A stretch of DNA of 21,480 bases from CAWGCE01 sp964480915. GTDB lineage: Bacteria > Planctomycetota > Planctomycetia > Pirellulales > Pirellulaceae. A model generated the notes under the pieces. The model did not search any database, was not told the DNA's origin, and worked only from the letters and a program-made list of their open reading frames with translations. Of this stretch, positions 16,622-21,480 are shown piece after piece; position 1 is the stretch's first letter, and every line of letters starts with the position of its first letter. Position numbers and translations under genes: made by a program. The stretch covers positions 1 through 21,480 of the forward strand of contig CAYZRS010000075.1 in assembly GCA_964480915.1 (NCBI GenBank), in the 5' to 3' direction.

Positions 16622-16678
16622 AACATGGTCTTGTCGCATCCACCAGCCGACCAACGTTTTGTGCGATAAAACCATGTT
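16622..16678. repeat. 17-bp near-perfect inverted repeat between tilS and the AP2 gene
   Basis: AACATGGTCTTGTCGCA (16622-16638) and TGCGATAAAACCATGTT (16662-16678) match as inverted copies at 15 of 17 positions around a 23-base loop. One mismatch becomes a G-U pair on each strand's RNA. It starts 29 bases after the tilS stop and ends 43 bases before the preferred AP2-protein start. It could be a tilS terminator stem (there is no T-run after it), an operator for the downstream gene, or the trace of a small mobile sequence. Confidence 0.7.
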
Positions 16679-16721
16679 GGACGCCTGCCCAATGAGTCTC
16701 GCGTCCGTTAGAATGGCCCGC

Positions 16722-17081
16722 ATGACGAACATGATCAACATCCGACGCGACGTGAACGGCTGGATCGTGCGTTTAGTACGTGACGGCGAGGAATATTCAA
16801 AGTACTTCCGCTTTTCCAACGGTGGAATTCGGCGATCCCGGGCCGCTGCCATTCGCTGGCGGGACGCCCGCATGCGACAATTGGGGGAACGACAATGGCG
16901 GACCGGCCCCAATCGGTCGAAGCCGGTCAATAATACCTCGGGCGTGATTGGCGTCAGCAAGAACAAGTATGGCCGCTGGGTCGCCGCCTGGAATGAAGAA
17001 GGCAAGCAGCGATTCAAAACGTTCAAAACCAAACGGGAAGCGATCGCTCATCGCAAAGCACAAACCGAGGCCCTCGGCTAG
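16722..17081 (+). CDS. Small protein with two AP2-like DNA-binding halves
   Basis: About 119 residues, probably a cytosolic DNA-binding protein. The C-terminal half, SGVIGVSKNKYGRWVAAWN followed by GKQRFKTFKTKREAIAHR, fits the AP2/ERF-type three-strand-plus-helix fold found in plant ERF factors and in bacterial and phage integrase-like or HNH-associated proteins. The N-terminal half, NGWIVRLVRDGEEYSKYFRF...RAAAIRWRDARMRQLG, has the same pattern of aromatic strands, a K-x-F strand end and an Ala/Arg helix, so it may be a degenerate second copy. The start is uncertain: ATGs at 16674 (inside the inverted repeat), 16692, 16713, 16722 and 16731 are all in frame and none has a clear ribosome-binding site; 16722 keeps the conserved part. 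No nuclease domain is attached. A probable terminator follows. Confidence 0.75.
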   Translation: MTNMINIRRDVNGWIVRLVRDGEEYSKYFRFSNGGIRRSRAAAIRWRDARMRQLGERQWRTGPNRSKPVNNTSGVIGVSKNKYGRWVAAWNEEGKQRFKTFKTKREAIAHRKAQTEALG

Positions 17082-17098
17082 TTCCACTGTCGACGGCC

Positions 17099-17122
17099 GC
17101 CATGCGAAATGGGCATTTTTTT
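17099..17122 (+). terminator. Probable intrinsic terminator after the AP2 gene
   Basis: A short stem (CCAT/ATGG or ATGC/GCAT, loop of 5-7 bases) ends directly in seven T residues (17116-17122), 18 bases after the stop codon. The stem is weak but the T-tract is the best in the window. Confidence 0.5.
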
Positions 17123-17196
17123 CATCGTCGATTCGACGCCGGGATCGAGCATGAAAGTAACCCGGCATTTCTGCGCCGGCGAATCTCGATCAGCTC

Positions 17197-17370
17197 TCAA
17201 TATTGAAGACGAACGTCTGCCCTGGCGAACAGTCTCTTGAAGTACGCCAACCCGAGGAAAACGATGCACCAAGCAATGAACAGCATGGCGGTCCAGTCGA
17301 CCTCGGGAACAACCCGGACTGTTTGCGAAACACTTTCAATGACGATCGGTGACATCCGGGCACTGCCCAT
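17197..17370 (-). CDS. Small single-pass membrane protein (57 residues)
   Basis: Open frame from ATG 17370 to TGA 17197. The N-terminal 25 residues are polar (MSPIVIESVSQTVRVVPEVD). One strong hydrophobic helix spans about residues 27-43 (WTAMLFIAWCIVFLGLAYF), followed by a basic KRLFARADVR tail, which by the positive-inside rule suggests an N-out, C-in orientation. An internal ATG at residue 6 is an alternative start. There is no clear ribosome-binding site. Function unknown. It lies 261 bp after the oxidase stop codon on the same strand and an open frame precedes it in the same frame, separated by one TAG (17434-17436). I judge it likely real because a helix with a basic flank is unlikely by chance; it could also be the tail of a decayed gene. 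Confidence 0.5.
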   Translation of the reverse strand: MGSARMSPIVIESVSQTVRVVPEVDWTAMLFIAWCIVFLGLAYFKRLFARADVRLQY

Positions 17371-17433
17371 GGGTTGGTGGAGTGGCGTGCGTCTCTCTGC
17401 CGTCTTCTTTCGACGTGGGACGCCTGGACAACC

Positions 17434-17649
17434 CTACCATTCAAATGGCTGATGCTCGACGATTGCCGGCGTGGTAAATCCAATGGATGCCTGAATATCC
17501 GTTACATCCGGATCCACAATCGGGCGAACACTGGCCGAGGGGCGCCGCGTGATTTCGGTCAACCGAATGGCGATGACGCGCTTCAGCCGGCCATTGCTCC
17601 CAGGTCGGACGCGAGGAGCGACGACCTTCGCTACACAATGTGTGGCGTA
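17434..17649 (-). pseudogene. Protein-like open frame without a start codon, possible gene remnant
   Basis: After an in-frame TGA at 17652-17650, 71 codons are open down to TAG at 17436-17434. The translation looks natural (RLKRVIAIRLTEITRR, VDPDVTDIQASIGFTTPAIV) with GC-ending codons common, unlike the competing frame on the same strand, which is rich in Cys, His and Arg. It contains no ATG and no early GTG/TTG, and its first codons overlap the end of the oxidase gene. It is in the same frame as the 57-residue membrane protein. It may be the residue of a disrupted gene; I do not recognise the family. Confidence 0.3.
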
Positions 17650-20255
17650 TCAACGAGCGGCGTCATCGCGACGCCTAGCATGCTTGCTACGGAGGGCACT
17701 CCGTTCTCGTCCAGCACGAACAGCATCCAGTTGCCCGGGACCATGATGTTGTTACTCGACGAAGTGACTTGCAGTGTCTCTCCATCCACCACGCTGAATT
17801 CCAGCTCGACGAAACGGGTATCGTTGTTGACTCCGTGAGTTAGCGCCCCGGCGCGGACCGCCGTGACTCGACTTATCGAATTGGCATCGCTGACGTTGAT
17901 CTGGAACGTCGAGTTATTCTCGACGTTTGTGGGGGCGCTAGTGATCACTGGACGATCAGCCAGTACGCCATCAGAGCCATACAAGTAGTCCGGCGCAAAG
18001 AATTCTACGTTGAGATTTTGCAGAGGCCCGGGCGCTCCGCCGCCACCAACCCAAACGGTCCCATCTGGCAACAGGATGTGGGTCGAGTGATAGAGTCGGC
18101 CGAGCCCAACCGATTCAAATTCCTCGACGGTATTCGTTCTCGGATCCCAGATTTCAGTGACATAGACGGTCGTACTCAGCACATTGAAGCTTCTGCTCCC
18201 GCCAGTGAGCGCCACGCGCCCGTCCGGTAGGACACTCATACCGCCATCGCGTCGGAACTCAATCACGTCGGCAACGGCCGTAAAGGCTGGGTTCGCGGCC
18301 CGCAAGTCTGCGGTGTAAATTTTTGCATCGGTTCCGATGATCGCGATCTTGTCGGTGTCATACATGACGCCGGGGGAAGCAACACTGTGCGGCGCGTTGA
18401 CGCTACCGATGAGCTCTGAACTGCCACTGCCTGCCGTGTTGATTCGATAGATGCTGCCTGTTCCGGTAAACAGCACCACACGACCATCGCTGGTGACCCA
18501 GGTCTTGGGATAGTAGTAGTTGATGTTGACGTCGACACCGGTCAGGGTCCGCCATCCGGTCGTTGCATTGAAGACTTCGGGGACATCTTTTCCACCCCCG
18601 GTCCCCCCCATGACCATGATTTCGCCATTGGGAAGCGTGATACTGCTGCCGTACCAGCGAGCGTATTCCATCTCGCCCTGCGTCGCGTCGCGGAGCGTCA
18701 GGTTGTCATAGTCGAACACCAGCACGTCGTTGATCGGTCCGTTCACGGGGCCACCTTCGCCACGCGCATCGCCACCCGTGATCAAGACATTTCCAGTCGC
18801 CGGGTCGATCGACATGTTCGAACAGAAGATGTCGGTATCGGTCGTGTTGGGAAGCATCAGCTCTTGGCCAGTGGCAGGATCGTAGAGGCTATAGATGAAC
18901 TCGCCACCTTGCATACCGCGCTCGTCTGTTCCGAAGCTGAAGACCTTACCGTCGGGAAGCACGATGGCGTGGATTGGAATCAATCCTAGTTCGTGAACGT
19001 CGCTCCATTCACCGTCGCCCTCGGTGTCCGTGAAGTTGAGGTAGTTCGTGTCGGCGAATTGGAAGTAGCCATTGGCGTTGAGCGTTTCCGATTCGCGGTT
19101 TCCAGCCACGATGCCATCTTCCGGTCGCCAGCTTCCGGTCGAGTAGACGGCCGGGTTTTCGGTCTGATACGCCTTGCCATCCACCACCAGATAGTCGACC
19201 GTCAGGTTGGCGTCGATGCCAAGTGCCGGATTCCATTGGTCGTTGATGAATTCGATGCGAACGTCTTCCGGGGCCACGTTGCCTGAGTGGCGATAGCCAA
19301 GCAGCTGAAAATCGGTCGTTTCATTGACGGCAAACGTCCGCACGACCTGGCCATTGATGATCAAGTTGAACCGCTCACTCCCCTCCGTTCCTTTCACGCG
19401 GACCATGACTTCGGAACCGGTTTGATTCTGGGTCGCATATTGGAAGTAGCCGTTGGCATGCAGTCGCTCACCCCGCCCAAAGCCGGGCACGATGCCATCG
19501 CCAGAGGTCCAGGTCCCCGTTGAGAAGACGGAACTCTCACTCGTCTGATAGGTCGCCCCGTCGACTCGGATGTAGTCAACGTTGAGGTTCGAGTCGATGT
19601 TTTGGGCGACGTCGTACTCACTGTTGATGAACTCAATGCGAACGTCGTCTGCAGCAACGTTCTCGTAGTGCGTATAGGACGTGGTACTCCAGCTAGTGGA
19701 AGCACCGTAATTGCCAACGACCTGACCTCCGACGAGCAAATTGAAGCGTTCCGACCCTTCGTCACCGCGGACTCGAATCTGGATCTCGGACCCACCCGGG
19801 CTGGACGGGTACTGAAAGTAGCCGTTCGCGTGGAGGTATTCGCTCTGCCGAAAACCGGGGGAGACACCATCCGCCGGTTTCCACGTGCCGGTTGAAAAGA
19901 CAAGGGCTGATTCCGTCTGAACCGTTTGCCCATCGACAACGATCCGGTCAACTCGCACGTTGCGGTCAGCGCCATTGACGATGGCGTCGTTGGTAAATGC
20001 AATCTTGATTTGACTCGGTTCGACAATCTGCGCTGTCGAATAAGTCAATTCAACGAACTGGCCCGAGTCCGCGTTGCCGCCAAGGTTATTCCAGGTCTGA
20101 ACGACCGCGTCGTCGATTCTTAGCTGAATCGATTCCTGATTTGTGGCACCCGCTGCGTAAACATTGATCGTCGTTAAGAGTTGGCGGTCTTCAAGTCGTT
20201 CGCAGTCGAAGAATAGACGTTGGGACGAGCGCGGCTTCAAATTTGGCTTAGACAT
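17631..20255 (-). CDS. LEPR-XLL copper radical oxidase (galactose/glyoxal oxidase-like) with three CBM-like repeats
   Basis: An 874-residue protein, probably exported. LEDRQLL (21-27) is the planctomycete N-terminal signature. Residues 28-400 hold three related beta modules resembling Ca-dependent xylan-binding CBM60 domains (IKIAFTNDAIVNG, VRIEFINSEYD, VRIEFINDQWN), each closed by a STG(T/S)W...ANGYFQ linker. From about 414 a kelch-type beta propeller follows, then a C-terminal Ig-like (DUF1929) domain from about 765. All copper-radical residues of galactose oxidase have counterparts: Cys478 (DIFCSN) and Tyr535 (ARWYGSS) for the thioether pair, Tyr722 and His723 (LYHSTH), and His807 (THGVNND). 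The stacking Trp290 is not conserved (Gly/Thr there), closer to glyoxal oxidases. Expected reaction: oxidation of an alcohol or aldehyde with O2, giving H2O2. GGAAG precedes the ATG. Confidence 0.88.
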   Translation of the reverse strand: MSKPNLKPRSSQRLFFDCERLEDRQLLTTINVYAAGATNQESIQLRIDDAVVQTWNNLGGNADSGQFVELTYSTAQIVEPSQIKIAFTNDAIVNGADRNVRVDRIVVDGQTVQTESALVFSTGTWKPADGVSPGFRQSEYLHANGYFQYPSSPGGSEIQIRVRGDEGSERFNLLVGGQVVGNYGASTSWSTTSYTHYENVAADDVRIEFINSEYDVAQNIDSNLNVDYIRVDGATYQTSESSVFSTGTWTSGDGIVPGFGRGERLHANGYFQYATQNQTGSEVMVRVKGTEGSERFNLIINGQVVRTFAVNETTDFQLLGYRHSGNVAPEDVRIEFINDQWNPALGIDANLTVDYLVVDGKAYQTENPAVYSTGSWRPEDGIVAGNRESETLNANGYFQFADTNYLNFTDTEGDGEWSDVHELGLIPIHAIVLPDGKVFSFGTDERGMQGGEFIYSLYDPATGQELMLPNTTDTDIFCSNMSIDPATGNVLITGGDARGEGGPVNGPINDVLVFDYDNLTLRDATQGEMEYARWYGSSITLPNGEIMVMGGTGGGKDVPEVFNATTGWRTLTGVDVNINYYYPKTWVTSDGRVVLFTGTGSIYRINTAGSGSSELIGSVNAPHSVASPGVMYDTDKIAIIGTDAKIYTADLRAANPAFTAVADVIEFRRDGGMSVLPDGRVALTGGSRSFNVLSTTVYVTEIWDPRTNTVEEFESVGLGRLYHSTHILLPDGTVWVGGGGAPGPLQNLNVEFFAPDYLYGSDGVLADRPVITSAPTNVENNSTFQINVSDANSISRVTAVRAGALTHGVNNDTRFVELEFSVVDGETLQVTSSSNNIMVPGNWMLFVLDENGVPSVASMLGVAMTPLVDTPHIV
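19083..19835 (-). repeat. Tandem CBM-like repeat units in the oxidase gene
   Basis: Two full units are read: residues 141-264 (19464-19835) and 265-391 (19083-19463), period 124-127 codons. The DNA still shows it: GAAGTAGCCGTTGGC-like blocks recur at about 19061, 19441 and 19811, and GTTGATGAA(C/T)TC(A/G)ATGCGAACGTC recurs near 19240 and 19625. A shorter first module (residues 28-124) lacks the opening strand and a partial fourth opening (392-400) leads into the propeller. Confidence 0.8.
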
Positions 20256-20375
20256 CTAAAAACTTCCGGAATAAACAGCAAGGAATTTTTTTCGCACCAA
20301 AACGGAGAAACCCAATATAAGCTGCCCAGTTTTCCAGTGTAAGCCATTTTACAATTCCCGCGGCAGAAGACGGTG

Positions 20376-20420
20376 GCCCTGTTCGGTTGTGCCCTGTTCG
20401 GTTGTGCCCTGTTCGGTTGT
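20376..20420. repeat. Three perfect 15-bp tandem repeats upstream of the oxidase gene
   Basis: GCCCTGTTCGGTTGT occurs three times without a single difference (20376-20390, 20391-20405, 20406-20420), 121-165 bases before the oxidase start. Perfect identity suggests recent slippage or selection, for example as a regulator-binding cluster. The rest of the 270-bp gap (20256-20525) has an AT-rich stretch at about 20270-20360 near the oxidase start and no gene. Confidence 0.85.
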
Positions 20421-20525
20421 GGATAGGGTCAAGCGACCACACCACGGGCGGTTTTGATGGTGCCTGGCCGGGAGCAGCCGAAAAATGGCTCGACGCTCAT
20501 ATTGAGATGCCGCGCGGTTCGGCGC

Positions 20526-21356
20526 TCAGAATGGCGATTCGTCATCCAGGGAAACGACATCGATGCCGGACCCCTCCGAAACAGCCAATTTGCCGCGGAT
20601 GTCTGCCACGACCGTCAGTTGATCGTTGCCGCTTCCTAAGGCGACGCGCAGATCACCGGCAACGACGTTGGCTCCGTGCACTGGCCCATAGACCGTATCG
20701 ACGGCGAAGTTAACTTCGTCGTTGCCGCCGCGAGTCACAATTTTAAGGTCATCAGCGACTTCGACATATTCAAGATCGATGCTGTCGCTTGAGTTGCCCG
20801 TGCGAATCTTCAAGTCATCGTCGAAGACTGACGTGTAGAGCTCGATCGTCGCGGTGCCGTCACTGCCCGCAACCATCGAAGTGAGATCCGTTACGTAGAG
20901 TCCATACACCAACAGGTTCGTATCGCCACCACCCATGTTGATTTTTGCGTCGTCACCGACAACCGTGTTGAAGACATTTACGATGTCACGGCCTCGCCCC
21001 ATTTTGACTGACAGATCATCGGCCACCACCAACGTGTCACCCGATCCGCTACCTAATGTCAGTCGATCGTTTCCGCCGCCCATATCGACACGCAGGTCAT
21101 CCGCAAAGGTCAAGAAGATCGCTGTGCTTGAACCATTGATCAGTGTGTTGATTCCCCGCACGCGTGTCTGGCTTCCAATCCGGACGATCTCTATTTGATT
21201 GCCCGCGTCATCGCCGCGGATCACCAAGTCATCACCGGCACTGACAACCGATACGTCGCCCGCCAACAGTAAACGATGTTCGAGCGCTTCTGGCGTTTGG
21301 AGGTCAAGAACTCGATCGATGGAACCGACGTTTCTCTTTTGTTGACTCAGCATCAT
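20526..21356 (-). CDS. LEPR-XLL beta-roll/beta-helix repeat protein, RTX-like
   Basis: A 276-residue predicted surface or secreted protein of unknown role. The LEPR-XLL signature is LEHRLLL (25-31), followed by AGDVSVVSAGDDLVIRGDD. From about 85 to the end it consists of roughly eight units of 22-32 residues with the pattern (A)DDL-x-(V/I)-x-x-G-x-G-x-D-x-(V/L): ADDLRVDMGGGNDRLTL (85), ADDLSVKMGRGRD (112), GDDAKINMGGGD (134), DDDLKIRTGNSSD (179), ADDLKIVTRGGNDEV (201), AGDLRVALGSGNDQL (233) and KLAVSEGSGIDVV (256). The GGGND turns resemble calcium-binding RTX nonapeptides, so a calcium-stabilised parallel beta roll is likely. No catalytic motif or C-terminal anchor is seen. Two ATGs stand in tandem at the start (21356, 21353); the ribosome-binding site is weak. 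Confidence 0.8.
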   Translation of the reverse strand: MMLSQQKRNVGSIDRVLDLQTPEALEHRLLLAGDVSVVSAGDDLVIRGDDAGNQIEIVRIGSQTRVRGINTLINGSSTAIFLTFADDLRVDMGGGNDRLTLGSGSGDTLVVADDLSVKMGRGRDIVNVFNTVVGDDAKINMGGGDTNLLVYGLYVTDLTSMVAGSDGTATIELYTSVFDDDLKIRTGNSSDSIDLEYVEVADDLKIVTRGGNDEVNFAVDTVYGPVHGANVVAGDLRVALGSGNDQLTVVADIRGKLAVSEGSGIDVVSLDDESPF

Positions 21357-21397
21357 TCAAATCCAATTGCCGCGTTGCCCGCCTTTGGGCGTCTCCT

Positions 21398-21420
21398 GTC
21401 GATTCTATTTGAAAATCGAC
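21398..21420. repeat. 7-bp inverted repeat upstream of the RTX-like gene
   Basis: GTCGATT (21398-21404) and AATCGAC (21414-21420) are perfect inverted copies around 9 AT-rich bases, 42-64 bases before the start codon. A possible operator or leader hairpin. The last 60 bases of the window show nothing further. Confidence 0.4.
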
Positions 21421-21480
21421 CGCCATGGCAGCGAATACGGCCCCGCTACCAGTAAAATCCTCGGAAGAAGTCCCGGCTAC

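Noticed and set aside
17374..17838. 154-residue plus-strand open frame
   Set aside because: Antisense to the oxidase C-terminal domain; composition is Ser/Thr/Arg-rich shadow sequence.
1..21480. CRISPR array, toxin-antitoxin or defence island
   Set aside because: No regularly spaced repeats and no recognisable defence or toxin gene; tandem repeats present are contiguous without spacers.

Overview
The window most likely comes from a planctomycete, probably of the Pirellulales type. Three proteins carry the N-terminal LExR-x-LL signature (the LEPR-XLL type) typical of secreted or surface proteins in that phylum: LESRRLL at 6401-10327, LEDRQLL at 17631-20255 and LEHRLLL at 20526-21356. Dockerin-like, Calx-beta and AP2-type small proteins fit the same origin. 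No tRNA, rRNA, IS element, CRISPR array or defence system was recognised.

Layout. Positions 34-3609 (minus strand) hold a XerD-type tyrosine recombinase followed, after a 379-bp gap with two inverted repeats, by two Gfo/Idh/MocA oxidoreductases that overlap by 4 bp (ATGA). Positions 3909-6253 (plus) hold galE and a long PlsC-type acyltransferase, probably cotranscribed. Positions 6401-10327 (plus) encode a 1308-residue modular metalloprotease: LEPR-XLL motif, metzincin zinc domain, PPC-like domain, interleaved Calx-beta and Reelin-like pieces, and dockerin-like repeats. Positions 10498-14825 (minus) are a housekeeping block: rny (RNase Y), ymdB 9 bp behind it, a small lipoprotein and prmC. 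The rny leader can fold into two hairpins. On the other strand lie tilS (15570-16592) and a small protein with two AP2-like halves (to 17081), separated by a 17-bp near-perfect inverted repeat. The end of the window (17197-21356, minus) holds a beta-helix/RTX-like LEPR-XLL protein, a copper radical oxidase with three CBM-like repeats, and a 57-residue single-pass membrane protein.

How the genes fit together. The core genes cover RNA turnover (rny, ymdB), translation fidelity (tilS, prmC), chromosome dimer resolution (xerD) and envelope precursors (galE, PlsC). The accessory genes encode large secreted proteins that could act on extracellular polysaccharide or protein. The most interesting items are the intact radical-copper oxidase active site fused to sugar-binding-like repeats, the out-of-register Reelin/Calx-beta repeat in the protease, the structured rny leader whose pairing is better on the sense strand, the long inverted repeat in front of the AP2 gene, and the small membrane protein with an open frame just upstream in the same frame. 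All functional statements come from reading motifs; no database search was possible.
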